A stretch of 64,000 nucleotides of DNA from Anaerolineae bacterium (GCA_020849765.1 JADLAY010000034.1:124001-188000); one strand, 5' to 3'; shown: positions 25,078 to 34,974, counted from the first letter of the stretch. The notes: generated from the sequence alone by a model not told the origin. Numbers and translations are program-made.

Positions 25078-25083
25078 ATTATA
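25078..25083 (-). promoter_or_regulatory. Consensus -10 box seven bases before the SH3b start codon
   Basis: TATAAT on the minus strand ends 7 bases before ATG 25070, the normal -10 to transcript-start distance, so the mRNA is likely leaderless. A -35 box is not obvious. Confidence 0.45.
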
Positions 25084-25286
25084 GCGCATTCATCTTTCGC
25101 ATTGCCTGGTCAGTCCGTCTTTGCCTACTGCTCCGGCCTTAGTGGTCATAATCGGCGTATTTCTAAGCATATTTGAGCGTATCGACTTCAATGGGCATCA
25201 GATTCACATCCATTCTTTGTTCGCCACGCCGTTTTGAACAGGGTAGACTAGTATAAGATGGTAGCCGGCAGACGTTGAGTTCCTCC

Positions 25287-26408
25287 ATGAATATAGATTT
25301 CAACTCTATCGATCTGCGCGACATTGGTGTGCGCTTGCTGTTGATTGTCGCAGCTCTGGCGGCATTGTGGCTGCTGCGCCACATTGTCTCATGGCTGACG
25401 CTGCGTATCGTCAAGCGGATGATGGCGCGGCAGCAAAGCGACGCCCTGATCGAGCGGATTCAGGTCATGGTGACCAACGCCGTTCAATTGATCTTCATCG
25501 CCGCAGCGCTGTTCGTCATTCAAGCCTTTGTCGATCTCGACGCCGCGGGCAGAATTCTGGTTAGCCGGTTGGGGCGCACACTCGTGATCGTCGCCATCGC
25601 CGTGCTGCTCTATCGGGTTTTTTCCATCCTCAGCGTCAACCGCAACCAGCTCTACCGCATGACCGGCATCAATCTGGATGAAGCGCTGCTGCCCTTCATC
25701 CGTGTCGGCCTGCAAATTCTGGTCATCATCTTCGCCGTCGTCATCATCATCCAGGAATGGGGCTATGACGTGAGCGCCCTGATCGCCGGTTTTGGCCTCG
25801 GCGGCCTCGCGTTCTCGCTCGCCGCGCAAGATACGATCGCCAACCTGTTCGGATTCAGCATGATCGTCGGCGACCGCCCGTTCAACGTCGGCGAATACAT
25901 CAAGACGCCGGATGTCGAAGGCATTGTCGAATACGTCGGTGTGCGTTCGACGCGCATCCGGCAGCTCGATCAGGCGCTCGTGACGGTGCCGAACAAGCAG
26001 CTTGCCAATTCGGTCATCATGAACTGGTCGCGCCTGAGCAAGCGGATGGTCAATTTCACCATGCGCATTGCCGCAGATACCAGCCGCGAAGAAATCGAGC
26101 AGGTCCTCGAATCGATCCGTACGATGCTGGCCAATCGGGAACGCACGGACGCGAGTTCGGTCGTCGTCTATTTCACGAACTTCAGTGAGACGGGCTTCGA
26201 ACTGCTCATCCGCTGCTACGTCGCGATTGCGGATTGGACGGAGTTCCAACGAGAGCGCGAGGCGATCAACCTGGAGATCATGCGCATCATGAGCGAGATC
26301 TTCAAGCGCGGCGGCGCCTATGCGCAGGTCATACCGTTCAAAGCATTGGTCAATTATGGCTCCGGAGAACCGACCCCAGCACCGACGATCCCACCAGACG
26401 AAAAATGA
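25287..26408 (+). CDS. MscS-family mechanosensitive channel
   Basis: About 373 residues. Three to four N-terminal membrane helices are visible (VRLLLIVAALAALWLLRHIV, AVQLIFIAAALFVIQAFV, TLVIVAIAVLLYRVFSIL, LQILVIIFAVVIII), then the pore helix AGFGLGGLAFSLAAQDTIANLFG, the MscS signature, then the beta domain (GDRPFNVGEYIKTPDVEGIVEYVGVRSTRIR) and alpha/beta C-domain. It releases solutes during hypo-osmotic shock. No good ribosome site precedes ATG 25287; TTG 25275 is an alternative. The phosphatase gene sixA follows 42 bases later. Confidence 0.9.
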   Translation: MNIDFNSIDLRDIGVRLLLIVAALAALWLLRHIVSWLTLRIVKRMMARQQSDALIERIQVMVTNAVQLIFIAAALFVIQAFVDLDAAGRILVSRLGRTLVIVAIAVLLYRVFSILSVNRNQLYRMTGINLDEALLPFIRVGLQILVIIFAVVIIIQEWGYDVSALIAGFGLGGLAFSLAAQDTIANLFGFSMIVGDRPFNVGEYIKTPDVEGIVEYVGVRSTRIRQLDQALVTVPNKQLANSVIMNWSRLSKRMVNFTMRIAADTSREEIEQVLESIRTMLANRERTDASSVVVYFTNFSETGFELLIRCYVAIADWTEFQREREAINLEIMRIMSEIFKRGGAYAQVIPFKALVNYGSGEPTPAPTIPPDEK

Positions 26409-26450
26409 CTGCTGAACCCACTATGCACGATGAGGATGAACTGAGGCAAC

Positions 26451-26930
26451 ATGCGTCTTTACTTTTTCCGACACGGAATTGCGGAAGACTTTGTCGAAGA
26501 GGCGTCAGACTCGGCCCGCGCGCTTACCCGTGAAGGCAGCGCACGCACGAAAGCGATGGCGCGCGTTCTGCTGACGATCGGCGTCAAGCCGCGCCGCCTG
26601 TACAGCAGCCCACTGCTGCGCGCGCGCCAGACGGCGGACATTGTCGCGCAGGTGCTCGGCGCCAAAGTCACAGTGCGCAAGGCGGTAGCGCCCGGCTTCA
26701 ACGTCGAGGCCGTCGCCACGCTGATTACCGGCCTGCGCAACACGGACGAGGTCATGTTCATCGGTCACGAGCCGGACTTCAGCACGATCATTTCCCAACT
26801 CATCGGCGGTGGCGACGTGATCATGAAGAAAGGTGGCGTCGCACGGGTGGATATCGGCATCCAGCATCCGCCGCGCGGCGCGCTGGTCTGGCTGTTGGCG
26901 CCCAAGCTGATCGACAGGCTCGAACACTAG
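26451..26930 (+). CDS. sixA: SixA-type phosphohistidine phosphatase
   Basis: A 159-residue histidine-phosphatase-superfamily enzyme. The catalytic RHG sits at residues 7-9 (YFFRHGIAEDF), the arginine region is RRLYSSPLLRARQTADIV, and the second His is in VMFIGHEPDFS. In E. coli SixA removes phosphate from a phosphohistidine protein. GAGG lies 10 bases before ATG. It follows the MscS gene on the same strand and may share its transcript. No HPt or kinase gene is adjacent, so the target is unknown. Confidence 0.85.
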   Translation: MRLYFFRHGIAEDFVEEASDSARALTREGSARTKAMARVLLTIGVKPRRLYSSPLLRARQTADIVAQVLGAKVTVRKAVAPGFNVEAVATLITGLRNTDEVMFIGHEPDFSTIISQLIGGGDVIMKKGGVARVDIGIQHPPRGALVWLLAPKLIDRLEH

Positions 26931-27247
26931 ATTCAGGAGCACAGAGCGCGCATCTGCCACGGGTGAGCCAGATACTTCTCGATTGCATCTACTCTCACGT
27001 TGCGCAGGATCGCCTCGCCTGACTCTGGAACGCGCGATTCTTTAAGGGTCTCTCACACCGTTCCAACACTCTTTTTACACGTTTGTTCTAAACTGTTGAC
27101 GGTACCATACCCTCTCCTACCCGGCTCACCCTTGCGTAACCCCGATCTCAAGATGAGAAGGATGGAAAATCCGCTACAATGAAAGGGCTGATCCCTTCGG
27201 CAGGAGAGCACAGGGAAGCAGATAGCAGCGTAGAAGGTTAACTGACT
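26931..27247 (+). other. Untranslated region upstream of clpC
   Basis: About 317 bases without a convincing gene. Contents I can see: a TTGACG at 27096-27101 without a matching -10 box; a TACAAT at 27175-27180 (possible -10, no good -35); and a small hairpin AAGGGCTGATCCCTT at 27183-27197. No CIRCE element (TTAGCACTC-N9-GAGTGCTAA) and no clear CtsR-type direct repeat is seen. Confidence 0.6.
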
Positions 27248-29725
27248 ATGATGCGATACGAGCGATTCACCGAGCGTGCGCAAGATGCGGCCATGCGCGC
27301 GGCGGAGATCCTACAGCGTTACGGACACAACGCTGTCGATACAGAGCACATCCTCCTGGCATTGCTCGAACAAACCGATGGCGTCATTTCGACCATTCTG
27401 GAGAAACTCAGCGTCGATATCGTGGCGATGCGTGAGCGCCTGGATGAAATCCTGCGCGCCAGCCCGAAAGCCGCCATCTACGGCGGGGGCGCTGGGCAGG
27501 TGTTCATCACGCCGCGCGCCAAACGCGTGATCGACGTGGCAAACGAAGAGGCCAACCGGCTGCGCGACGAGTACATTTCCACCGAGCACATGTTCCTGGC
27601 CATCCTGACCGAGCGCAACAGTGCGGTTGCCAAGCTGCTGAGCGATAACGGCATCACGCGCGACCGCGTCTACGACGTGATCAAGGAGATCCGTGGTGGG
27701 CAGCGCGTCACCGATCCGCAGGCGGAGAGCCGTTACCGCACACTCGAAAAGTACAGCCGCGACCTGACGCGCATGGCGATTGAAGGCAAGCTCGACCCGG
27801 TCATCGGGCGTGATGCCGAGATCATGCGCGTGATTCAGATCCTGTGCCGCCGCACGAAGAACAACCCGGTGCTCATCGGCGAGGCCGGTGTCGGCAAGAC
27901 GGCGATTGTCGAGGGTCTGGCGCAGAAGATCGCCGATAGCGACGTGCCGGAAATCCTCCAGGGCAAGCGTGTCGTCAGCCTGGACTTGAGCGCGATGCTC
28001 GCGGGCAGTCGCTTCCGCGGCGAATTCGAAGAGCGCCTGAAGGCGACCATCGAAGAGGTGCAGCGCGCGGAAGGTGAGATCATCCTCTTCATCGACGAGC
28101 TGCATCAGGTCGTCGGCGCGGGGGCAGCCCAGGGCGCGCTCGACGCAGGCAACATGATGAAACCGGCCCTGGCGCGCGGTGAGCTGCAATGCGTCGGCGC
28201 GACAACGCTTGACGAGTACCGCCAGCACATCGAGAAAGACAGCGCCCTCGACCGGCGTTTTGCGCCCGTCTACGTCGAAGAGCCGAGCGTCGACGAGACC
28301 ATCGAGATGCTCTTTGGCCTGCGTGATCGCTACGAGGCACACCACAAGGTGACCATCTCCGACGAGGCCGTCTATGCCGCCGCCAAGCTGGCTGACCGCT
28401 ACGTGACGGATCGGCAGCTCCCGGACAAGGCAATCGATCTGCTGGATGAAGCCGCCGCCAAGCTGCGCGTCGCGCTCTATTCGATGCCGGATCATCTCAA
28501 GGATATGAAAGAGGGCCTCACTCGCCTGCAGAACGAAGAAGATGCTGCCGGGTTGGCGCGTGAATATCAGCGCGCCGCCGAGTACAAGATGCGCCGTTTG
28601 CAAATGGAGCAAGACTTCGAGCAGCAGCGTTTCCAATGGCAGCAGGAAAACATGATCGACGAGGTCGTCAGCGGTGAGGACATCGCCAACGTCGTCGCAC
28701 AATGGACAGGTATCCCCGTCAACCAGGTGCTGGAGACGGAGAGCGAGAAGCTCCTGCGCATGGAAGAAGCGCTCCATCGCCGCGTGATCGGCCAGGAAGG
28801 CGCGGTCAGCGCGATTGCCAACGCCATCCGCCGCGCGCGCAGCGGTCTGAAAGATCCGCGCCGCCCGATCGGCTCGTTCATCTTCCTCGGCAGCAGCGGT
28901 ATCGGCAAAACCGAGCTGGCGAAGGCCCTGGCCGAGTTCCTGTTTGACGACGAAGAAGCGCTCATTCGCATCGACATGAGCGAATATCACGAGCAGCACA
29001 CCGTCAGCCGCCTGTTCGGCGCGCCGCCCGGTTACGTTGGCTACGAAGAAGGCGGCCAGTTGACGGAAGCCGTGCGCCGCCGACCCTACCGGGTCGTCTT
29101 GTTCGACGAAATCGAGAAGGCGCATCCTGACGTGTGGAACGCCCTGCTCCAGATTCTGGAAGATGGGCGCCTGACCGATGGGCAAGGTCGTGTGGTCGAC
29201 TTCAGTAACACTATCATCGTCATGACCAGCAACCTGGGCACAGAGTTCGCCCGCAAGGGTGGCGCACTGGGCTTCGTGCAGGCCAATGACGAGCAGACGA
29301 TTGTCGACCATCAGAAGATCGAGCGCGCGATGCGCGAGACGTTCCGCCCGGAATTCCTCAACCGCATCGACGAGATCATCATCTTCGCGCCGCTGACGCT
29401 GGAACAGGTCGAGCAGATCGTCGACCTGCACGTGCGCGACATCGCCCTGCAGCTTCAGGAGCGCGGCATCGGCATTCATTTGACCGAGGCGGCGCGGGCC
29501 TGGCTGGCGCGCAAGGGCTACGACCCGCAGTTCGGTGCTCGTCCGCTGCGCCGTGCGATCCAGCGCTATGTCGAGAATCCGCTGAGCGCTCAGCTTCTGA
29601 AGGGTGCGATCCGGTCTCGCGATCTGGTCGTGATTGACGAGCTGAATGACGAACTGACCTTCTCGCGCGACGAGAATGCCAGCAGCGACTACCTGCAAAT
29701 CCCGCAGGATAACGTTATCGGATAG
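27248..29725 (+). CDS. clpC: ClpC-type AAA+ ATPase chaperone/protease subunit
   Basis: An 825-residue Hsp100 protein. Domains: N-terminal Clp-N double repeat ([30 protein letters not shown], then [11 protein letters not shown]), first AAA module with Walker A GEAGVGKT and Walker [10 protein letters not shown], a short middle domain, and second AAA module with Walker A GSSGIGKT (usually GPTGVGKT), [20 protein letters not shown] and [12 protein letters not shown], ending in the ClpB/ClpC C-terminal helical domain. It unfolds proteins for ClpP. Gly-Ser-Ser for Gly-Pro-Thr in the second Walker A is unusual but keeps GK(T). No ctsR, mcsA or mcsB is adjacent. A strong terminator follows. Confidence 0.95.
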   Translation: MMRYERFTERAQDAAMRAAEILQRYGHNAVDTEHILLALLEQTDGVISTILEKLSVDIVAMRERLDEILRASPKAAIYGGGAGQVFITPRAKRVIDVANEEANRLRDEYISTEHMFLAILTERNSAVAKLLSDNGITRDRVYDVIKEIRGGQRVTDPQAESRYRTLEKYSRDLTRMAIEGKLDPVIGRDAEIMRVIQILCRRTKNNPVLIGEAGVGKTAIVEGLAQKIADSDVPEILQGKRVVSLDLSAMLAGSRFRGEFEERLKATIEEVQRAEGEIILFIDELHQVVGAGAAQGALDAGNMMKPALARGELQCVGATTLDEYRQHIEKDSALDRRFAPVYVEEPSVDETIEMLFGLRDRYEAHHKVTISDEAVYAAAKLADRYVTDRQLPDKAIDLLDEAAAKLRVALYSMPDHLKDMKEGLTRLQNEEDAAGLAREYQRAAEYKMRRLQMEQDFEQQRFQWQQENMIDEVVSGEDIANVVAQWTGIPVNQVLETESEKLLRMEEALHRRVIGQEGAVSAIANAIRRARSGLKDPRRPIGSFIFLGSSGIGKTELAKALAEFLFDDEEALIRIDMSEYHEQHTVSRLFGAPPGYVGYEEGGQLTEAVRRRPYRVVLFDEIEKAHPDVWNALLQILEDGRLTDGQGRVVDFSNTIIVMTSNLGTEFARKGGALGFVQANDEQTIVDHQKIERAMRETFRPEFLNRIDEIIIFAPLTLEQVEQIVDLHVRDIALQLQERGIGIHLTEAARAWLARKGYDPQFGARPLRRAIQRYVENPLSAQLLKGAIRSRDLVVIDELNDELTFSRDENASSDYLQIPQDNVIG

Positions 29726-29748
29726 GCAGAAGATCGGTCGTATAGTAT

Positions 29749-29779
29749 AAGGCAGGCAATTGAGCCTGCCTTATTTTTT
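29749..29779 (+). terminator. Intrinsic terminator of clpC
   Basis: AAGGCAGGC pairs with GCCTGCCTT around AATTGA, followed by ATTTTTTG. Confidence 0.93.
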
Positions 29780-29833
29780 GTCTGCCCATCCGCGTGTGAT
29801 GAGCCGTATAGCGTACAGCGTAGAGGTTCGATC

Positions 29834-32122
29834 TTGAAACAATTGCGTATTCTCGTCCTGATCTTCACCTGCCTGCTCATTTCCGGTATTGCCCTGGCTC
29901 AGGAGGCACAGGTCTTCGAAGGGACGCTCAACAAGAACTCACCGATCGCCGAATTCGAATTGGAGCTTCAGGCAGACGAATTGGTCGTCATCACCACAGA
30001 GGCCCAAAACGAAAGCCTGGATACGGTGCTCAGGCTCTACGACCCGGATGGCACGCTCGTGCTTGAAAACGACGACTATACAGACGGCTATAACTCTCGC
30101 CTCGTCTACCAGCCGACCGTGTCGGGTACCTATACGGTCGAGGCCGAGCCCTATGATGACAACAGCAGCGGCGATTTCGTGCTGACGGTCACTCAAGGCC
30201 TGGAGAACTTGCTTGGCCTGTCGCCTGAAGCCGCGGTTGTGCTTGAATCAACCGGCACCTTGAATGACCAGTCTGAAGATGTGAAGTTCACCCTCACGTT
30301 GTCTGCCGGCGACATTTTGATCGTGGACACGTACGGCATCGGCGACAAGCTAGACACGATCGTATCCCTGCTGAACGCCGGTGGCTCGCTGCTGGCCGAA
30401 AATGACGATCGCGGTGACGGATCGTACGACTCCGAAATCATTTATCAGATCCCAGCGGACGGCACTTACAGCGTAATCGTGCGCCGCTACAATGACGAAG
30501 TGCCGGGCGATTTCCTCATCGTCGCCGCGGTTGATCCGGAGATGACAGCGCCGTTCAATTTCACTGCCGTCGATGGCGAGCTGATCGCCGAGTACAACGG
30601 TCATCTCGACACAGAGACAGAAAGCCAGTCCTACACGGTCGATTTGAACGCCGGTGAATCGCTCTATGCTTACACGCAGGCCACCAGCGGCGATCTCGAT
30701 ACGACGCTGACGCTGCTCAACCCTGAAGATCACGTGGTCGACCTGAACGACGACCGTGGCGACGGCAGCTACGACTCCGCCATCGCCTACACGGCAGTAG
30801 AGAGCGGCACGTACACCGTGCGCGTGGGCCGCTACCGCGAGAATGACAACAGCGGCGATTATGTGCTGCGTCTGCTGTCGGTCGATCAAGCATTCGTCAG
30901 CGAGATCGAAGCCATGGCTGAGCAAGTGGTGGAACTGAGCGGGCCGGAGCTGATCCTGGAAACGGACAACTTCCGCATTCACTACACCACCGAAGGTGGG
31001 GATACGGTCACCCAGGAATATCTGGATGCTTTTGCCGAGACGCTGGAAACCATCTACAACATCCAGGTCAACGAGATGGGCTGGGCGCCGCCGCCGCGGA
31101 ATATCGATGGCTTCTACGACGCTTTCCTCTACGACGTGATTGGCAACGAAGACGACATCCTGGGCTACGCACGCCCGACACGTTTCATCGGCGATAACCC
31201 GAATACCCCCACCGTCGAACTGGCCGCCTCGCGTTCTGCGCTGGTCGTCGACAACGATTTCGCCAACATGGACACGGACGTCGAGGTCAACCCGCTGAGC
31301 CTGATGCGCGCGACAAGCACGCACGAGTTCAATCACATCATCCAGTACGGCTACGACAGCGAGGAGCCGCTCGATTGGCTGTATGAGGCGACCGCCGCCT
31401 GGATCGAAACGGTGACGGTCGGCGACGAACAGGATGCGACCGGCTATGTCGTCGACTCGTACGACTACCCCGAAGCCTGCTTCGCCACCCAGGACTTTGA
31501 CGGCCAGCACGCCTATGGCGATTGGACGTTCATCCAGTCGCTGGCGGATGTTCACGGCGAGCAGTTCATCCCGCAGGTGTGGTCGGCGGCGATTGACTAC
31601 GATGGTCTGGAAGTGCTCGAACAGGCACTCGCGGGCGCGGACGATTCGTTCGAGAACGCGGTCGCTCGTTGGCGTGTCCAGTCCTTCGCCCGCGATTTCG
31701 ACCTCGCGCCGCTGTTTGGCGCGACCGTCTGGCTGGAGAACGTCATCGACGAACCGGGCTCGTGGACGGTCACCGGCTCCGGCATCCAGGAGATGGGCGC
31801 GAACTATTTCGAGGTCGATCTCAAAGGCAGCTACAACTTCCAGATCGACGGCGAAGACTCGCTCGAGTTGTGGGCGCTCGGCGTCGCCAATGGGCAGGTG
31901 GATGCCTTCCAGCTCGGTCGAGGTGGCGCGTTCAATACGTCAGGCTATGACTACGTGGCTCTGATGGTTTTCAATCAGGTGGCGCCGGCGGACACGGCAG
32001 ATTGCACGTACATCGACTACGACCTCACGGTCACCGATGGCAGGACGGGCACGACCGCGACGATGACACCGACATTCACCTTCTCCGCGGCGGAATTCGA
32101 ACCGCTCGAAATGCAAAGCTAA
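29834..32122 (+). CDS. Secreted PPC-domain zinc metalloprotease-like protein
   Basis: A 762-residue exported protein with a TTG start (AGAGG seven bases upstream) and signal peptide (MKQLRILVLIFTCLLISGIALA). Three pre-peptidase C-terminal (PPC) domains follow at about 25-120, 140-235 and 250-355, each with LDTVLxLYDPDG-like, ENDDYTDGYNSRL-like and TYTVxVxRYDD-like elements. A protease domain covers about 380-600, with STHEFNHIIQYGYD as the zinc motif and LYEATAAWIE as a likely third ligand region. A C-terminal beta-rich region closes the protein. PPC domains usually lie at the C-terminus of such proteases; here three precede it. Confidence 0.8.
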   Translation: MKQLRILVLIFTCLLISGIALAQEAQVFEGTLNKNSPIAEFELELQADELVVITTEAQNESLDTVLRLYDPDGTLVLENDDYTDGYNSRLVYQPTVSGTYTVEAEPYDDNSSGDFVLTVTQGLENLLGLSPEAAVVLESTGTLNDQSEDVKFTLTLSAGDILIVDTYGIGDKLDTIVSLLNAGGSLLAENDDRGDGSYDSEIIYQIPADGTYSVIVRRYNDEVPGDFLIVAAVDPEMTAPFNFTAVDGELIAEYNGHLDTETESQSYTVDLNAGESLYAYTQATSGDLDTTLTLLNPEDHVVDLNDDRGDGSYDSAIAYTAVESGTYTVRVGRYRENDNSGDYVLRLLSVDQAFVSEIEAMAEQVVELSGPELILETDNFRIHYTTEGGDTVTQEYLDAFAETLETIYNIQVNEMGWAPPPRNIDGFYDAFLYDVIGNEDDILGYARPTRFIGDNPNTPTVELAASRSALVVDNDFANMDTDVEVNPLSLMRATSTHEFNHIIQYGYDSEEPLDWLYEATAAWIETVTVGDEQDATGYVVDSYDYPEACFATQDFDGQHAYGDWTFIQSLADVHGEQFIPQVWSAAIDYDGLEVLEQALAGADDSFENAVARWRVQSFARDFDLAPLFGATVWLENVIDEPGSWTVTGSGIQEMGANYFEVDLKGSYNFQIDGEDSLELWALGVANGQVDAFQLGRGGAFNTSGYDYVALMVFNQVAPADTADCTYIDYDLTVTDGRTGTTATMTPTFTFSAAEFEPLEMQS

Positions 32123-32130
32123 GCAATGAA

Positions 32131-32159
32131 AAAGGGTCGACTTTGCTGGTCGGCCCTTT
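32131..32159. terminator. Bidirectional intrinsic terminator
   Basis: AAAGGGTCGAC and GTCGGCCCTTT pair (one G-U) around a 7-base loop between convergent genes, with A and T runs on the two sides. Confidence 0.85.
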
Positions 32160-32169
32160 CTTGTTGCCT

Positions 32170-34452
32170 TTATCCGCCTGTGCTGCCCTCCGGGATCGGC
32201 AGCGGGTTGTACGGATTTGTCCACCAGCCGGGATAGGCGGCGACGAGCTCCGGCGGCACCTGGAAATAGTAATCGAGGATGCGTCGAACAATCGGCGCAG
32301 CGGTCTCCGACCCCTCGCGCGAGTTCTGGATCATCGCCGCAATCGCGATCTGGGGGTTGTCCTTGGGCGCGTAGGCCACGAACCAGCCGTGCGGTTCCGT
32401 GCGTCCGCTTTGAGCGGTGCCGGTCTTCGCGCACGGGATATAAGGCGTGCTGGGGATGTTGTTTGACGGATCACCAAACACGAACCAGGCCGTCCCATAC
32501 GTGGTGTCCGTCGTGACGTCGCACATGCCCTCGCGCACGACGGCCAACACTGCCTCGCTGATGTCCATCTCACTGGCGACCTGCGGTTGTGCCGGTGGCG
32601 CATCCCCGACTTGCTGCACGACATAGGGACGGTAGAGCGTCCCGCCGTTCGCCACACCGGCGACCATGCGCGCCATTTGCAGGATCGTCACCTGGACGTT
32701 GCTCTGGCCGATGGCACTGCTGATCGCTTCGTCAACCGCGCGGATCGGCGGGATCTGGCCGCTGACTTCCGGCGGCGTATCCAGATCGAGGCCCGTCGGC
32801 GAGCCAAAGCCCATGCGGCGCGCATAATCCATCAGCGTCGTCGGGCCGCGCTGCCGGAAGAGCAAAGCGCCCATCTGGTAGAAGAACGGATTGCACGACG
32901 ATGCCAGCGCGAGTTCTGGCGTCACGTCGCCGGTCGGATGGCGATTGTCGCCCTGCTCCAACGCACGCCAATCGAGCCGCTCGTCCAGCGTGTCGCCATA
33001 CTGGCTGCCATTCCAGGTCAGATCGCAATAGAAACTTTCGTCCGGCTGGATGACACTTTCCGCCAGCGCTGCCGTCGTCGTCACGATCTTGAAGGTCGAG
33101 CCGGGCGGATACTGCTCCTGGATGACACGATTGAAAAACGGCTGGCGCGGATCGGTCTGCAAGTTGAGGATGTACTCGCCGACGAGGTAGATGCTGGTGT
33201 CCGGGTTGAAGATGCCGGGGTCATAGGTCGGGTAGCTCGCCATGGCCAACACCGCACCGCTGTTGACATCTAACACAACGACACCACCGCCCGGCGAACG
33301 CCCATCCTCCGCCCAGCTGGGCGAGGCGTAGTTGAAGGCATCGCTCAACGCCTGGGCGACGGTCATCTGCAGGTCGTGGTCGATGGTCAGCGTGATGTCC
33401 TGCGGTTCGGTGCCGCTCACACCCGCGATCTCGCGCACGATCGAGCCGCCCGGTTCGCGCATCCTCAGGATGCGTTCCGGCCCGCCCGCCAGCACCTCTT
33501 CATACTGCCGTTCGATGCCGTTGTTGCCGACCAACGCATCCGAGGCGTAGCCCTTGCTGCGCCAGAACTCAAGTTCCGGCCCCTGGATCTGCGCAATCGC
33601 CCCGGTCACATGCGCCAGCGCCCCGTGCCCGGCGTAACGGCGCGTCTCACGGGTGAAAGATTGGATGGCGCAGTTTTCGGCCATCTCCTGTTCGTTCGCG
33701 GCATACACGTCCGGGTCAAGATCGCCAATTGGGAACAGGAAATCGCTCCCGTAGAAATCGAACAGATCGGCCAGATCGAGGTAGCTGATGCGAAAGACGC
33801 GCGTCAGCGTATCCAGGCAGGCCGCATCGTCGGGGAAATTCGAGCGTTGGATCGAGACGGTGACGACGGTACCGTCCTGCTCGACCAGCAGCTCGCCGTT
33901 GTGGTCATAGATGTTGCCGCGCGGCTGGCGCACGGTCACTTCTTCGAGGACGACGTTCGGCGCCAGGCCGTCGAAGATATCCATGCGCGACCAGGCAACC
34001 CGCCAGCCATTGGGCGACTGCGTCAGGCGCATCGTTCGGCCCGGATCGGCGATCTCGCCGTAGAAGCTCGATTGGATCGTCAAATCGTAGTTGATGATGG
34101 TGGTCAGGCCCTGCTGCACGGTATCGTGGAACGTGAAATCGGTCGCTTCCGTGCCGATGACAGCATCGTCATTTTCGTAGGTCGTGGTGAAAACCGAATC
34201 GGGGTAGAGGCTCTGGCTCTCCGGGCTGATCAACCCGTACATCGTCGGGTAGTCGTGTTTACCCCAGGCTTCCAGAAAAGCGCTCGCCACCTGGCCCGGC
34301 GCTTGTGGCAGCAGTTGGATCGCCGGTGGCGCATCGGCGCCCGGCGTTGTGTTCAGATTCAGGCTCGCACAGGCACCGGTCAGCGCCATGAGCAGCAGCA
34401 CCAGGAGCGCGCGCACGCCGTGCTGCATCATCCTGGACAAACGTTCGTTCAC
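32170..34452 (-). CDS. Class B penicillin-binding protein with MecA-type N-domain, lipoprotein
   Basis: A 760-residue peptidoglycan transpeptidase. GTG 34452 follows GAGGAA. The N-terminus is a lipoprotein signal (LLVLLLMALTGAC, lipid Cys near 28), then an NTF2-like MecA_N domain (VASAFLEAWGKHDYPTMYGLI), a PBP dimer domain (VRQPRGNIYDHNGELL) and the transpeptidase with the three catalytic motifs: SxxK (PGSTFK, Ser 452/Lys 455), SxN (ASSCNPFF) and KTG (AKTGTAQ, Lys 676). This layout is that of class B3 PBPs such as MecA/PBP2a; native members occur widely, so it does not imply acquired beta-lactam resistance. It implies a peptidoglycan wall in this organism. Confidence 0.92.
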   Translation of the reverse strand: MNERLSRMMQHGVRALLVLLLMALTGACASLNLNTTPGADAPPAIQLLPQAPGQVASAFLEAWGKHDYPTMYGLISPESQSLYPDSVFTTTYENDDAVIGTEATDFTFHDTVQQGLTTIINYDLTIQSSFYGEIADPGRTMRLTQSPNGWRVAWSRMDIFDGLAPNVVLEEVTVRQPRGNIYDHNGELLVEQDGTVVTVSIQRSNFPDDAACLDTLTRVFRISYLDLADLFDFYGSDFLFPIGDLDPDVYAANEQEMAENCAIQSFTRETRRYAGHGALAHVTGAIAQIQGPELEFWRSKGYASDALVGNNGIERQYEEVLAGGPERILRMREPGGSIVREIAGVSGTEPQDITLTIDHDLQMTVAQALSDAFNYASPSWAEDGRSPGGGVVVLDVNSGAVLAMASYPTYDPGIFNPDTSIYLVGEYILNLQTDPRQPFFNRVIQEQYPPGSTFKIVTTTAALAESVIQPDESFYCDLTWNGSQYGDTLDERLDWRALEQGDNRHPTGDVTPELALASSCNPFFYQMGALLFRQRGPTTLMDYARRMGFGSPTGLDLDTPPEVSGQIPPIRAVDEAISSAIGQSNVQVTILQMARMVAGVANGGTLYRPYVVQQVGDAPPAQPQVASEMDISEAVLAVVREGMCDVTTDTTYGTAWFVFGDPSNNIPSTPYIPCAKTGTAQSGRTEPHGWFVAYAPKDNPQIAIAAMIQNSREGSETAAPIVRRILDYYFQVPPELVAAYPGWWTNPYNPLPIPEGSTGG

Positions 34453-34575
34453 CGCACTTCCTCAAATCTTGAGCAAGATGACGCCGCTGCGAGAGCGCCG
34501 CCGCGTGCAACTATAGCGGTGAGCGATCGAAACGTCTAGAGAGCGAAACCGGCGGTTGACCGACGTGGCAGCGGG

Positions 34576-34602
34576 GCCGGGCGGCAAATGTGGCCGCCCG
34601 GC
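34576..34602. terminator. Perfect GC-rich hairpin upstream of the PBP gene
   Basis: GCCGGGCGGC and GCCGCCCGGC form a 10-bp stem around AAATGTG between the small membrane-protein gene and the PBP gene (both minus strand). There is no T run; it may separate the two transcripts. Confidence 0.5.
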
Positions 34603-34620
34603 AAACACATCTGCAAGCCT

Positions 34621-34974
34621 TCAGACGATGTCGTCGCGCTTGGTTTTGTCCCCGTTACTGACGGTCATCTCGTTCTTGCGGCGTTGGCCGAAGAGCAGAT
34701 ACAGGCCCAACGCGATCAGGATCAGCGGCCACCACGGCACATCACCCAGGAGTTGAAACACGTTGCCCAGGGCGAAGACCACGCCGATCGCGATCGTGAC
34801 CCATGCGCCGCCGTTGGAAGTGAGCGGCTTGCCCTCTGAGTAAGTACGCGCGAGCATCGCGATGCCGATAACGAACATGATGCCCGGCCACCAGTAGCCA
34901 CTGAAGAACAGAATTGCCAGGCCGATGAGGAAGACACCCCCAAACACCTGATCCGTACGCTCTTTGGAAATCAT
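34621..34974 (-). CDS. Small membrane protein, LiaF-TM / DUF5668-like
   Basis: A 117-residue protein with four hydrophobic segments (VFGGVFLIGLAILFFSGYWW, PGIMFVIGIAMLA, WVTIAIGVVFALGNVFQLL, PLILIALGLYLLFG). The paired 'GxxLIxxGxxxL ... W(P/W)xxLIxxGxxLL' pattern resembles LiaF-type transmembrane domains, found in envelope-stress accessory proteins. The C-terminal 20 residues are charged and cytoplasmic. A ribosome site GGGGGAGGAAA precedes the ATG. No LiaS or LiaR partner is next to it; the histidine kinase at 35144 is divergent. Confidence 0.6.
   Translation of the reverse strand: MISKERTDQVFGGVFLIGLAILFFSGYWWPGIMFVIGIAMLARTYSEGKPLTSNGGAWVTIAIGVVFALGNVFQLLGDVPWWPLILIALGLYLLFGQRRKNEMTVSNGDKTKRDDIV

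Noticed and set aside
26931..27247. CIRCE or CtsR heat-shock operator in front of clpC
   Set aside because: Neither the CIRCE inverted repeat nor the CtsR direct repeat could be seen.
27311..29698. A 795-codon open frame on the minus strand opposite clpC
   Set aside because: It is a shadow of the clpC codon pattern: low-complexity, Asp/Leu/Val/His-rich protein without motifs, and clpC on the plus strand is certain.
32170..34452. Acquired beta-lactam resistance gene (mecA)
   Set aside because: Only the domain layout is shared; base composition matches the neighbours and the flanks have no mobile element, so it is a native class B PBP.
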